DNA of 64,000 bases from an uncultured Oscillospiraceae bacterium (GCA_934552825.1 CAKTEQ010000003.1:186001-250000); one strand, 5' to 3'. Shown: positions 50,308 through 59,242, counted from the stretch's first letter. Notes: generated by a model from the sequence alone, not told the origin. Numbers and translations are program-made.

Positions 50308-50348
50308 AAATAAATCCGGCAGCCTTCAATAGAAAGCTGCCAGATTTT
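50308..50348 (-). terminator. Terminator of the flotillin gene
   Basis: GGCAGCTTT/AAGGCTGCC stem extended by AT pairs, followed on the minus strand by TTATTTTT. Confidence 0.78.
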
Positions 50349-50367
50349 TGCTTTGGGATCTGACGAT

Positions 50368-51795
50368 TTACTCCTCGGAAGAAGCTGTTTTGGGAGTTTC
50401 CTCGCGGGGCTCCTCCGCGTTCTGCACATGACCGACAGCCAGTCTGCCGCCCAGCGCGCCGGCGATCAGGCTCTTGAGGTCCAGCCCCATGCCGGCGCTG
50501 ATGCCCTCGGTGACCTGTGTTGTGCCGTTGACTATGTCGGAGAGCAGCTTTGCGCTGTTGCCCTCGCCGTACATAGTGATCTTATCGACCTTGCTGAGAG
50601 GTTCAGCCACGTTCTTGGCAATCTCAGGCAGAGCGCCCATGATCATTTCGATGATGGCAGCCTCGCCGTATTTCTTCATAGCCTCAGCCTTCTTGTCGAT
50701 ACCTTCAGCCTCGGCGAGCGCCTTAAGACGTATGGCTTCAGCCTCAGCCTCACCGACGGCGCGGATACCTTCAGCCTCACGCTGACGCTCGATCATCTTG
50801 GCCTCCGCTTCCTTTGTGCGGCGGAAGAGCTCAGCCTCGGCCTCCTGCTCCGCAGCGTAACGCTGTGCGTCCGCCTTGGCGCGTATCTGGGCGTCAAGGG
50901 TCTGCTTTGTTACGTCAACTTCCTTGGACTTCAGCTCCGCAGTACGCTCGGCGCGGGCGATATCCGCGTTGGCGGAAGCGATCTCGATAGTCTTACGCTG
51001 TTCCTGCTCCTGAATGGAATAGGCTGCGTCGGCCTCAGCCTTCTTGATATCGGACTGCTGCTTCAGCTCAGCCTGGCGAATAGAGAGGGACGTCTTCTTC
51101 TCGGAAATCTCCATCTCGGACTGGACCTGAGCGTCGTTAGCTTCCTTGGCGGCCTGGGCCTGAGAGATGGCGATGTCTCGGTCCGCCTGAGCCTTTGCGA
51201 TGGCGGCGCCCTTCTTGATCTGGGAGATGTTGTCAATACCGAGATCCTCAATGACGTTGTTCTGGTCGGAGAAGGACTGGACGTTGAAGGAGATCATCTC
51301 AAGACCCATCTTCTCAAGGTCGGGGATAGCATTCTCCTGAACACGCTCGCCGAATGCCTTACGGTCCGTGACCATCTCCTCAAGACGCATCTGACCGACT
51401 ATCTCACGCATGTTGCCCTCAAGGGTATCCTGCACGCGGCGAATGATCATATCCTCGCTCTCGTTAAGGAAGAACTTGGAGGCAAGGGTCATCATTTCAT
51501 GGCTCTGGCCGATACGGATCTTGACGGTCGCGTCCACCTTCACGTTTATGTACTCCGCGTTGGGGACATAGTCTGTTGTCTTGACGTCCACGGAGAACAT
51601 CTTCAGAGACAGCTTATCAAGCCGCTCCAGGAAGGGAATGCGCACGCCGGCCTTACCTATCAGGATGCGGGGCTTGCGGAAGCCGGAAATGATGAACGCC
51701 GTGTCGGGGGGCGCCTTCACGTAGCCGGTGCAGACGATGATGATAATGAGAATTACCACGACTGCAACTGGTGCAAATTTGAGTAAATTTTCCAT
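50368..51795 (-). CDS. Flotillin/SPFH-domain membrane protein
   Basis: 475 residues. One N-terminal membrane segment (residues about 8-24, APVAVVVILIIIIVC), then the SPFH domain (PNAEYINVKVDATVKIRIG, VQDTLEGNMREIVGQMRLEE). A long alanine/glutamate coiled coil follows from about residue 195 to 375 (for example SQAQAAKEANDAQ). A variable tail ends EEPREETPKTASSEE. Organises membrane microdomains in bacteria. No NfeD-type partner is beside it, although the two are often paired. Confidence 0.92.
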   Translation of the reverse strand: MENLLKFAPVAVVVILIIIIVCTGYVKAPPDTAFIISGFRKPRILIGKAGVRIPFLERLDKLSLKMFSVDVKTTDYVPNAEYINVKVDATVKIRIGQSHEMMTLASKFFLNESEDMIIRRVQDTLEGNMREIVGQMRLEEMVTDRKAFGERVQENAIPDLEKMGLEMISFNVQSFSDQNNVIEDLGIDNISQIKKGAAIAKAQADRDIAISQAQAAKEANDAQVQSEMEISEKKTSLSIRQAELKQQSDIKKAEADAAYSIQEQEQRKTIEIASANADIARAERTAELKSKEVDVTKQTLDAQIRAKADAQRYAAEQEAEAELFRRTKEAEAKMIERQREAEGIRAVGEAEAEAIRLKALAEAEGIDKKAEAMKKYGEAAIIEMIMGALPEIAKNVAEPLSKVDKITMYGEGNSAKLLSDIVNGTTQVTEGISAGMGLDLKSLIAGALGGRLAVGHVQNAEEPREETPKTASSEE

Positions 51796-51982
51796 ATTTC
51801 TCTCCTCTTTGATTTATTTTCCGGGCTTGTGCCCTGTATAAACGGGGGAAGTGGACCGCTGCCGGAGGAACGGACATTCGCCTCGTCATGGTCTATTGTA
51901 ATGGGGCGGATGTGTAAAATAAACCTCAAAAACGGCAAAATAAGTGGAGCTAATCCTCTTATTTGGAAAATATACAGAGAAG

Positions 51983-52501
51983 CTATCCCTGCCTTTTGCT
52001 GCGCAGAGCCTTATACCGCTCTTCGTCGATAACGCCTGTGGCGAGCATTTTTTCCGACCAGAGCTGAAGAGCCTCGACAGTGACCGAAATGCGCTCGAGC
52101 TCCTCCTGAATGGAGACAAAATCCTCCAGCTCATCGTCGGTGACGGCGCCGTCGGCAGTTATCTCGATAAGACGGTCCTTGCGCCTGTCCATAGAAATGA
52201 GAGAGGCGAGCATCTCAAGCACGATCTGGGAGAGCTCCCGACTCTTTATCTCCGGGACGTACTGCTGGCCGATGGGGCACTGATTGGCGCAGTAATAATT
52301 GCACAGACTGGGCTGCTTGTATTTTTCAGCCATTGTCAGCACCTCGTCGGGATGGGGGAGAGAACGCTCGTTCTCGAATTTCTCGATTCGCTCCGGGGAG
52401 ATGGTCTCCAGAAGCTCGCTGGCGGTCTCCCGGGTGAGCCTGAGAGCTTCCCGCGTGAGGTGGTAGATGTTCTTATTCTCTTTTGTGGATGTTCTTGCCA
52501 T
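51983..52501 (-). CDS. Small HTH-type protein with cysteine-containing segment
   Basis: 172 residues. The N-terminal part looks like an XRE-type helix-turn-helix (NIYHLTREALRLTRETASEL, then ISPERIEKFENERSLPHPDE). After it there is a Cys-rich stretch LCNYYCANQCPIGQ, possibly a metal site, and a helical C-terminal half including IEITADGAVTDDELEDF. DNA binding is plausible but not proved. It stands between the flotillin gene and the deformylase gene on the same strand. I recognise similar proteins in Firmicutes but not a named function. Confidence 0.7.
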   Translation of the reverse strand: MARTSTKENKNIYHLTREALRLTRETASELLETISPERIEKFENERSLPHPDEVLTMAEKYKQPSLCNYYCANQCPIGQQYVPEIKSRELSQIVLEMLASLISMDRRKDRLIEITADGAVTDDELEDFVSIQEELERISVTVEALQLWSEKMLATGVIDEERYKALRSKRQG

Positions 52502-52608
52502 AGTGGACCTCGTATAAATTTTCTGTCGAAACTACTGATATTATAGCATATATTTCACAAAAAGAACACGGATTTAGATGGAAATAAATATTAAATTGCT
52601 GATTGAGC

Positions 52609-53019
52609 TCAGATCAAGATCCCGTCGCAGTGGTCGATCTCGTGCTGGATTATTTCCGCTGTCCAGCCGGTAAAGGTTTTGAAGCGGGTCTGGAATTTCT
52701 CGTTCTGCCACTGAACCTTTATGCTCTGAAAGCGCTTCGTCTTCCGGGTCCCTGGGAGGGAGAGGCAGCCCTCCTCGGTCTCATATGCGCCAGAGCGCTT
52801 CACGATGACGGGATTGAACATGACCATATACTCCCCACCGTTATCGAAAGCGATGATGCGCTTATTCACGCCGATCATGTTTGCCGCCATGCCCACGCAG
52901 CTGTCTTTATGGACGGCGAGGGTGTCCAGCAGGTCACGTGCTGTGGGAAGATCCGATACGGCGGCGGGCTCCGCTTTCAGAGAGAGGAACGCTTCGTCCT
53001 TACAAATTTCACAAATCAT
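52609..53019 (-). CDS. def: Peptide deformylase, divergent type
   Basis: 136 residues. Removes the formyl group from nascent proteins. The metal motif III is Q125-H-E-I-D-H130, and motif II is E83-G-C-L-S-L-P, both present. Motif I, normally GxGLAAxQ, is V42-G-M-A-A-N-M48, so the conserved glutamine is replaced by methionine. It starts two bases after the esterase stop, with AAGGAGAAG inside the end of that gene, so it is translationally coupled to it. It is shorter than the usual deformylase, so a main copy may lie elsewhere. Confidence 0.82.
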   Translation of the reverse strand: MICEICKDEAFLSLKAEPAAVSDLPTARDLLDTLAVHKDSCVGMAANMIGVNKRIIAFDNGGEYMVMFNPVIVKRSGAYETEEGCLSLPGTRKTKRFQSIKVQWQNEKFQTRFKTFTGWTAEIIQHEIDHCDGILI

Positions 53020-53021
53020 AA

Positions 53022-53876
53022 TTACTTCTCCTTGCAGTTTTTCTGTGGAGCGAAGAAATAGGTCTGGGCATAGGCAAAGTGCCGGTTAAAAGCTTCGGCG
53101 GCCTGGATGGCGAGGGGTGACGTCGGCTGCATCATGTCAAACGCGTGCATATCCGTGTGATAGACATCCAATTCCGCCGGGATGCCGGCAGCCCTGAGCT
53201 GCTCAAAATAGCGGCAAGTCTCCCCGTAAAATGGTTCGCCGTCGCCCACGAAGGAATAGGCCGGAGGCAGACCGGAGAAATCCGTGAGACGGCCGGGAGC
53301 TGCGTATGGGGAGAGCTCCTTCCGGTCTGCGCCGCGGAGATAGAGGCGCCAGGCGAGATGATTGCGCCGTGTGTTCCAAATTCTTCCGTGATTGTCCCGG
53401 GATGTTTCCGTGTCCCGGTCGTCCAGCATGGGATAGAGAGGCATTTGGAAAGCTATGTTCACCATACCCGTGTCCCGGGCCCTAATGCACAGGGCGGCCG
53501 AAAGCCCACCCCCGGCGCTCTCGCCGCCTATCATTATCTGGTCGCTGCGCACACCCAGAGCGCCCGCGTTTTCCTTGAGATAGAGGAGCGCCGCGAAGCA
53601 GTCATCCAGCGCCGCAGGGTACGGCGAGCGCAGAGCCAGACGGTACCCGGGAGACAGTACCACTGCGCCGAATTTCCTGACCAGGTCTACCGCCCGGGAC
53701 ATATGAACCATCTCTTTCATCCCTACGACGTAGCCCCCGCCGTGGAGCCAGAGTATGCCCGCGGTGCTCCCGGACGGGGCGAGGGGGGATAGGAGCAGCG
53801 TGGGCATGCCGCCCCGCGCTGTTGGAATATGAATTTTTCGGACACGGATGTCCTTATCAGGTTTCATTGAAAGCAT
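53022..53876 (-). CDS. Alpha/beta hydrolase (HSL-type esterase)
   Basis: 284 residues. Oxyanion motif H45-GGG in LWLHGGGYV, nucleophile serine S120 in GGESAGGGL, a likely Asp in GDGEPFYGE and His in DMHAFDM. Classic hormone-sensitive-lipase-like esterase. Substrate unknown. The start ATG has no clear ribosome site, and an alternative ATG lies three codons later. Coupled to the downstream deformylase gene. Confidence 0.85.
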   Translation of the reverse strand: MLSMKPDKDIRVRKIHIPTARGGMPTLLLSPLAPSGSTAGILWLHGGGYVVGMKEMVHMSRAVDLVRKFGAVVLSPGYRLALRSPYPAALDDCFAALLYLKENAGALGVRSDQIMIGGESAGGGLSAALCIRARDTGMVNIAFQMPLYPMLDDRDTETSRDNHGRIWNTRRNHLAWRLYLRGADRKELSPYAAPGRLTDFSGLPPAYSFVGDGEPFYGETCRYFEQLRAAGIPAELDVYHTDMHAFDMMQPTSPLAIQAAEAFNRHFAYAQTYFFAPQKNCKEK

Positions 53877-53915
53877 AGCTATATCTGTTCTTTTGTGGAG
53901 TTTCCAGCATGGGAA

Positions 53916-53981
53916 AACCCCTTAAGGAGTCGTGGGAGAAAGGAAAGCGGCAGGCAGACCTATCAGATGCCTTAAGGGGTT
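53916..53981. repeat. 12-bp inverted repeat between the SLH gene and the esterase gene
   Basis: AACCCCTTAAGG (53916-53927) and CCTTAAGGGGTT (53970-53981) match perfectly with a 42-base loop. On the minus strand it follows the SLH gene stop (54025) and ends with TTTTCC, so it may be a weak terminator, or a leader structure for the esterase. Confidence 0.6.
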
Positions 53982-54024
53982 ATATACATATCAGATTCCG
54001 CAACTGAGCCAGGGGGGTTATTTG

Positions 54025-55319
54025 TTATTTGCCCTGATATGCTCTCCAGAGAAACGTGACGATCTGGGCTCTTGTGCAGAAGTCAATGGGCATGAGCTTG
54101 CCGCCGGAACCCTTGATGCCGCCGGTGTACAGCGCCCAGTTCATAGCGGGAAGGGCATAGCCGGGAACATCTCCGGAGTCACCGTAGCCGGACACCAGAT
54201 CCTGCAGGGTTACGGCATCGCCCGCCTTGGCACGGAAGAGGAACACTACAGCCTGAGCCCGGGTGCAGGGATCGTCAGGGCTGAAGAGCCCATTGCCGGT
54301 CCCGCCGGTGATGCCGTTTTCAGCCGCCCAGAGAACGGCATCGTAGTAATACGCATTCTCGGACACATCCCTGAAGGGGGAACTGCCAGGGACGAAGATG
54401 CCCCTGATATATACCTCGCTTGCCGGCATGACAAAGGTGAACGTACCGTTGCCGTTGTCGATAAGGCGGATGACGCTGCCCTTGGCATCTGCTGCGGTCA
54501 GACTGCCCAGACTGCGGTTCGTGTCGGGCTTTATTGTGACCGTCACAGTGGTACCAGCCGTGGCTGTCTTTTGGCCCGCCGCCACGCTGCCGTTCACGGT
54601 GTCCTCAACGATGATGGGGTTGACAGGCATGGAAGAACCGTTCCACCCGCTGTTTATGTAAGTCCAGTGGGCATAGATCGTAGTGTTGCCGGAGAATAGG
54701 GTTTCCGTCGTGACCTCATCGCCGCCGTCAGCCGCTGTGAACCAGCCGTCAAAGCTGTATCCCCTGCGGGAGGGAGTGGGAAGAGAGGTCAGAGTATAGC
54801 TGTCGTTCGTAGTGCCGGATGCTGGGGATACGGTGCCGCCGTTGGGTTCGAAGGTAACTGTATAGTATTTTGCGAAAACGGGATAGTTGTTATTAAGCTC
54901 ATCCGCGCGCCAGTTCAGATATTCAGAGCTGGCGTTATGGTCCGCGACCCATGCCTTGAGTGCTGTAAGCAGGTCGGAAGTTCCGCAAACGGAGCCCTCC
55001 AGCGTGTGAGTACCGTTATCGGAGACGAATGTGAAGCAGTCTTCAGCCGATGCATAATCAGTGTCGATGTCGCCCAATATACCAACGCCGCTGCCGGCCT
55101 GCTGATAGCAGCTGCGCACTTCGCCGGATAAGAGCTTGCCCGCGATGCCGCCCCTGTTTGTTCCGGTCACATCGCCGATATTATAGCATTTTTCGATGAC
55201 AGGAGCGGAGTGATACGTCAGACCGACGATGCCGCCCCCTCGGCGAAGACCGCCGGGGTCAGCAGGCTGAGCACCATTATCAGCGCCAGAAAAATGGACA
55301 GAAGTTTGCTTTTCTTCAT
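54025..55319 (-). pseudogene. SLH-domain surface protein with a frameshift after the signal peptide
   Basis: From ATG 55319 (GAGGAGG ahead) the frame encodes a signal peptide, MKKSKLLSIFLALIMVLSLL then TPAVFAEG, and stops at 55218. The other frame, open from further upstream, continues as GGIVGLTYHS (GLUG-like) and CYNIGDVTG to a Listeria-Bacteroides-like repeat (FEPNGGTVSPASGT, FDGWFTAADGG) and two SLH motifs near the end (FRDVSENAYYYDAVLWAAEN, MNWALYTGGI). One extra base in the G tract (plus-strand C run 55235-55239) would join both into one protein. It could be a pseudogene, a phase-variable gene or a sequencing error. Confidence 0.7.
55218..55319 (-). other. Out-of-frame signal-peptide segment of the SLH gene
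   Basis: 34 codons ending in a TGA at 55218. The hydrophobic core LLSIFLALIMVLSLL and the VFA cleavage site are typical of a secreted protein, and the ribosome site is good. It only makes sense as the lost N-terminus of the SLH gene. Confidence 0.75.
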
Positions 55320-55355
55320 AATGATCCTCCTCAAGGCTACGTTTTCCGGGACTCT

Positions 55356-55637
55356 TTACAACAGGTCCAACTGGAATGAAAGAATATAAAAGGACGCCTT
55401 CAGAACATGGGGATAGTAGTTTTCTCCATCCGTAGTCTGAATTTCGCCGACAGAGCCTACTCCAAAATAGCACCGCTGACTCTTGTCGTATCGATTGCCT
55501 TGGTAATAAATGAAAATGTCTCCTTTGTGAAGTTGATTTTTATACTTGGCGGGATAGTGATATGAGTTGAATAGCTCATCTGAATAGGAAGATTCACTAT
55601 CTACTTTTTGAGACAGAATAACAAGACAAGCTCTACA
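55356..55637 (-). pseudogene. Gene remnant of unknown type
   Basis: A 94-codon open frame without a start, bounded by stops at both ends. Its residues look like real protein: YHYPAKYKNQLHKGDIFIYY, then QGNRYDKSQRCYFGVGSVGE. It might be an EVE/PUA-like or nuclease-associated module, a guess without proof. It is AT-rich and sits just upstream of the SLH gene signal peptide, where its promoter should be. Probably left by an insertion or a deletion. Confidence 0.5.
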
Positions 55638-55781
55638 TTATTTGTTTCATATTTCGGCAGATTAGGGATGGGTTAGGGATTTTGGCATTCTTCCGTACCG
55701 AGGTTGCAACGGCCATTTTACCTCTCTGACCACAGTTGAAATGTGGTCAAGCGTACTTCAAAAATTGAACTTATAACGCAG
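55638..55781. other. Intergenic AT-rich sequence
   Basis: No gene, repeat or clear promoter was seen between the decayed gene fragment and the tRNA-Pro terminator. Confidence 0.4.
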
Positions 55782-55806
55782 AAAAACCGCCTAAAAGGCG
55801 GTTTTT
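55782..55806 (-). terminator. Terminator of tRNA-Pro
   Basis: AAAAACCGCC/GGCGGTTTTT stem with a small loop, 11 bases beyond the tRNA 3' end on the minus strand. Confidence 0.82.
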
Positions 55807-55816
55807 CGGGGAAAGG

Positions 55817-55892
55817 TGGTCCGAGTGACAGGATTCGAACCTGCGGCATCCTGCTCCCAAAGCAGGCGCGCTACCAACTGCGCTACACCCGG
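55817..55892 (-). tRNA. tRNA-Pro (anticodon TGG)
   Basis: 76 bases including CCA. Acceptor stem CCGGGTG/CACTCGG pairs with one G-T. Anticodon stem CCTGC/GCAGG closes TTTGGGA, giving anticodon TGG, which reads CCA. The T arm is GGTTCGAATCC. Isolated gene with its own terminator. Confidence 0.96.
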
Positions 55893-56070
55893 TTATCGAG
55901 TTGAGTTGCGATTTGGGGCATTGCTAAATCGTGCGTATTCCATAGCTTAGGAAAACAGCTTAACTATTATACTCGATTTGTGGCCCGCATGTCAACAGAA
56001 TTATCTTTACACTCAGTCTTCTGTTGTGCTACAATAATTATACGCAAATTTGGAATGGCTGGTGATATTT

Positions 56071-56709
56071 ATGCGTATGCGCAAAAAGCCCAATCTTGTC
56101 CCGCGCATGGAGCGCTGCTCGCATCTCTGGATAAAGGATCCCGCACAGCACAAGGGAGCATGGCGTGATTTGATGCCGGATTGCCGGGAACTGCATCTCG
56201 AACTCGGCTGCGGAAAGGGGCGTTTTACAGCTGAAACCGCGAGACTCAACCCCAACGTGCTTTTCATAGCGGTAGAGCGGGTCAACGACGCGATGGTAAT
56301 AGGCATGGAGCGCTGCGCCGCACTGGAACTTAAGAACGTATTCTTTGTGTCCGGTGATGCCGCAAACCTGACGGAGTTCTTCGCTGATGGGGAAATCGAC
56401 CGTATATACATAAATTTCTGCGATCCGTGGCCCGCCAAGCGGCACGCGAAGCGCAGACTCACGGCACCGGGCTTCCTGCATATTTACAAACAGGTGCTTC
56501 GTCCGTACGGAGAGATACACTTTAAGACGGACAACGCACCGCTCTTTGCGTATTCCATCGAGCAGTTCACATACTGCGGCTTTCATCTGAACGAGCTCAC
56601 ACGCAACCTGCATGAGCATGGAGTGACCGGCGTTATGACGGATTACGAGGCAAAGTTCCACGAGTTGGGTACGCCTATAAACCGCTGCGTGGCAAGAAAA
56701 ATGAATTGA
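56071..56709 (+). CDS. trmB: tRNA (guanine-N7-)-methyltransferase TrmB
   Basis: 212 residues from the ATG at 56071; a TTG seven codons upstream is in frame but lacks a ribosome site. Methylates G46 in the variable loop of tRNAs. SAM motif LELGCGKGRFTAETA, then INFCDPWPAKRHAKRRLT, the diagnostic DPWP segment, and KTDNAPLFAYSIEQF. Monocistronic and followed by a terminator. Confidence 0.95.
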   Translation: MRMRKKPNLVPRMERCSHLWIKDPAQHKGAWRDLMPDCRELHLELGCGKGRFTAETARLNPNVLFIAVERVNDAMVIGMERCAALELKNVFFVSGDAANLTEFFADGEIDRIYINFCDPWPAKRHAKRRLTAPGFLHIYKQVLRPYGEIHFKTDNAPLFAYSIEQFTYCGFHLNELTRNLHEHGVTGVMTDYEAKFHELGTPINRCVARKMN

Positions 56710-56714
56710 ATCTG

Positions 56715-56743
56715 GAGACACGGCTTCCCAGCCGTGTCTTTTT
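56715..56743 (+). terminator. Terminator after trmB
   Basis: GACACGGCT/AGCCGTGTC stem with a four-base loop and TTTTTAT tail. Confidence 0.88.
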
Positions 56744-56787
56744 ATGACCGCAGGCAGATGCCGCTGTTGTAATATATAAACATATAT

Positions 56788-56816
56788 TTGAAATACCTGC
56801 CAAAGTATATTATAAT
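56788..56816 (+). promoter_or_regulatory. Promoter of the 768-residue membrane protein gene
   Basis: TTGAAA (56788-56793), a 17-base spacer and TATAAT (56811-56816), about 30 bases before the ATG. Confidence 0.8.
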
Positions 56817-56848
56817 AAATTCACAAGAAACTTTCGGGCGGTGATCGA

Positions 56849-59155
56849 ATGACATATGAAAATAATCCATTCAGAATACTGATGACGTCTACGGAGGACA
56901 GTATAGAGAGACTTAATGAACTCGCGGACAGCTGCGCGTTGTATAGCGACGCGTCGGCGTGTTACGCGGCGCGGGATGTGCTCGCTGACCCAAAACGGCG
57001 TCTTGCGGCCGAAATCAACTGGTTCCCCGGCTGCTCAAGAACGGAGACTGCCCGGATATGCAGGTATATAGATGCGGCGCGGAAGGGACGAGAGCAGGAA
57101 CCGCTGCCCATGGATTGGTTTTCACCGCTGACAAGATTTAACATAAAACTTGCCTGCCTTGAAGGGAAAAAGCCGCTGACCGCGCAGCAGTGCAGGGATA
57201 TGGTCCTGGATATTGCCAGTGCGTACGATGAGGCATCGCCGGAAGTTATAGAGGATGAAATTATTGAGTCAAGAAAAGCGTCTGGTTTCAGCACGGAAAT
57301 CGACATGGGAGACATCTATTCAAATATTGAACTGCTGAGAGAAAGGGCTGAAGTAGAGCTTGAGAGGAAAACACCGGGGTTATCTGTGGAGGATTTTTTC
57401 GACCTTGCTGTGATGCTGGCGGATGCGCGGGATAATGACGAGAAGTATAACCGTAACGTTATTGTCAGGGATCTGGCTTGCTGGATGGGCAAAGCGCTCC
57501 AATACCTGGGGGAAGAGGTTGCGAAGAATATTCTGCAGAGCAGCGTGGAAATAACCGCGTCCGAAAGCAGTGACGACGTGGGTAAAGCGGCTGAGGATCT
57601 CATATCGGATCTGAAAAATCTGAAGATGGTCATAGACTGGCAGAAAGAGCACCCGGCGGTCACTGCGGATGCATACGCCCCGGGGCAGGACCTCTATCAG
57701 AGCGTCCGCGCCGCATATCTGAAGCTGGAGCAGAGCTTTGGCCTCGGGGAGCAGGCTGAGAAGACAGCGGGCGGGCTGACGGAGCTTTTTGCGGATGACC
57801 AGGCGTGCGCGGAGCAGATCGGCAGTGATATAGCCAGACTGCGCGGCGGTAAGGAAGAACATAAGCAGGCGGAGAAGCGGGTATATTCTGATCCAGTCGA
57901 GGATAATTGGACTTCGCGGGCCCCTGAAGACGGGACAGAATTCGATGTCAAGCTAAAAGGGAATGGCTTCTATGTACCCAGATACTGCATGAAATGTCTG
58001 GAACCGACAGATAAGAGAATACTATATCCCGGCGGCTTCAAGCTCCCTGTATGTGAAAAGTGCCAGAAGGAGGCTGCGGATATACGGGCCGCTCGCCGGA
58101 ATCGCAGAGCAGCCCTGAAAATGAAGAGCGAAGAGAAGGCGAAGAAGATAGTTCTTATGAGCCTTATTCCGACGGTTATCATCGGGGCGATAGCGGCGTT
58201 GGTGGTTTATTTAACTTCGGGCAGTGCTGTCTGGACGGCAGCGGCGCTGGCGGCAGGAGCGATCCTGAGTATGCTGATTTTCTCGAACCTGCGGGTGAAG
58301 TGTACTGATTTGGGATACTGCCTTTACGACAGTCCGGATACCAATGGTTTTGCAAAAGTCAGGAAGGTAATGGGCGGTGTGGCATTCACTTTTTATAATG
58401 ATGTATACGCGCAGTGGTTTGCCGAGAGGAACGACAGCGAAGTTACCGCGAGGGAGACCGACGCTAAAAAAACAGACGACACGGAGTATATGAAGAGCGC
58501 TGCCCGGGTTTACGGGAACACATGGATGGTCTACGCCGCCGTGGTAATAGCGGCCGCAATTATCTGCGCAGTGCTCTGGAGCTGCATGACATTTGAAAAG
58601 AAGACAGAAGAGCAAACGTCGATTGTCACGGCCACGGTGAGCGAGCTGACGAATACTTCGGAGAAAGACACGGAGGATACTCCGGAACCGACGCCCGCAG
58701 CGGTTCATGCACCAGAGCCGGAGCCGGAGTCCGCGACTGCGCCGGAAGCAGAACCTACACCGGAGCCCGAGCCGAGGCCCGGCAACGGCTATGTGTTCTT
58801 CAGCAACCGGGACATAAGCAACTGCGTGTTCAAGCTGGAGAATAATACAAATTACGACTACTATATGAAGTTTGTGGACGTGGACACAGGGGAGGACGTC
58901 ATCGCGTTTTACTCCCGGGCGAAGAGCAATATAAGTGTCAATGTGCCCATAGGCAATTTTGAACTCCGTTATGCGGCGGGCAAGGAGTGGTATGGTGAGG
59001 AACTCCTTTTCGGGGAATTCACTGCGTATTCAAGAGATGAGGAGCCGTATCCGTATGATTCGGACTGGCTCGTCTGGGAAGTACGCTTCAATAGTCTGAA
59101 TACGGTGGACATGGACAAGATGTATGTTGAGAGCATCACCGCTGAGGAGTTTTAG
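56849..59155 (+). CDS. Large multi-domain membrane protein of unknown function
   Basis: 768 residues. The N-terminus (NPFRILMTSTEDSIERLNEL, then VLADPKRRLAAEI) resembles a J-domain helix pattern but has no HPD. A helical region follows to about residue 350. A zinc-ribbon-like CxxC pair set (YCMKCLEP and VCEKCQKE, residues about 381-408) comes next. Two hydrophobic segments (about 434-478) and another (about 559-580) cross the membrane. After a Glu/Pro/Thr-rich linker (about 611-645) comes a beta-rich end with FKLENNTNYDYYMKFVDVDT. I do not recognise a named family. Monocistronic promoter; precedes the SCIFF locus. Confidence 0.7.
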   Translation: MTYENNPFRILMTSTEDSIERLNELADSCALYSDASACYAARDVLADPKRRLAAEINWFPGCSRTETARICRYIDAARKGREQEPLPMDWFSPLTRFNIKLACLEGKKPLTAQQCRDMVLDIASAYDEASPEVIEDEIIESRKASGFSTEIDMGDIYSNIELLRERAEVELERKTPGLSVEDFFDLAVMLADARDNDEKYNRNVIVRDLACWMGKALQYLGEEVAKNILQSSVEITASESSDDVGKAAEDLISDLKNLKMVIDWQKEHPAVTADAYAPGQDLYQSVRAAYLKLEQSFGLGEQAEKTAGGLTELFADDQACAEQIGSDIARLRGGKEEHKQAEKRVYSDPVEDNWTSRAPEDGTEFDVKLKGNGFYVPRYCMKCLEPTDKRILYPGGFKLPVCEKCQKEAADIRAARRNRRAALKMKSEEKAKKIVLMSLIPTVIIGAIAALVVYLTSGSAVWTAAALAAGAILSMLIFSNLRVKCTDLGYCLYDSPDTNGFAKVRKVMGGVAFTFYNDVYAQWFAERNDSEVTARETDAKKTDDTEYMKSAARVYGNTWMVYAAVVIAAAIICAVLWSCMTFEKKTEEQTSIVTATVSELTNTSEKDTEDTPEPTPAAVHAPEPEPESATAPEAEPTPEPEPRPGNGYVFFSNRDISNCVFKLENNTNYDYYMKFVDVDTGEDVIAFYSRAKSNISVNVPIGNFELRYAAGKEWYGEELLFGEFTAYSRDEEPYPYDSDWLVWEVRFNSLNTVDMDKMYVESITAEEF

Positions 59156-59177
59156 CCGATTAACGCCCCGGGCGCTA

Positions 59178-59206
59178 TTGACAAGGGACGGGCTGTATGC
59201 TAAAAT
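59178..59206 (+). promoter_or_regulatory. Promoter of the SCIFF precursor gene
   Basis: TTGACA (59178-59183), a 17-base spacer and TAAAAT (59201-59206), 36 bases before the ATG. Strong, as expected for a RiPP precursor. Confidence 0.85.
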
Positions 59207-59242
59207 ACCCGAAGATTATTTATGTTGGGGAGGGACACATAC

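Noticed and set aside
50353..51786. 477-codon plus-strand frame over the flotillin gene
   Set aside because: Leu/Asp-rich mirror of the flotillin coiled coil; the flotillin is well supported.
53932..54699. 255-codon plus-strand frame near the SLH gene
   Set aside because: It is antisense to the SLH domains, which have clear repeats in the minus frame.
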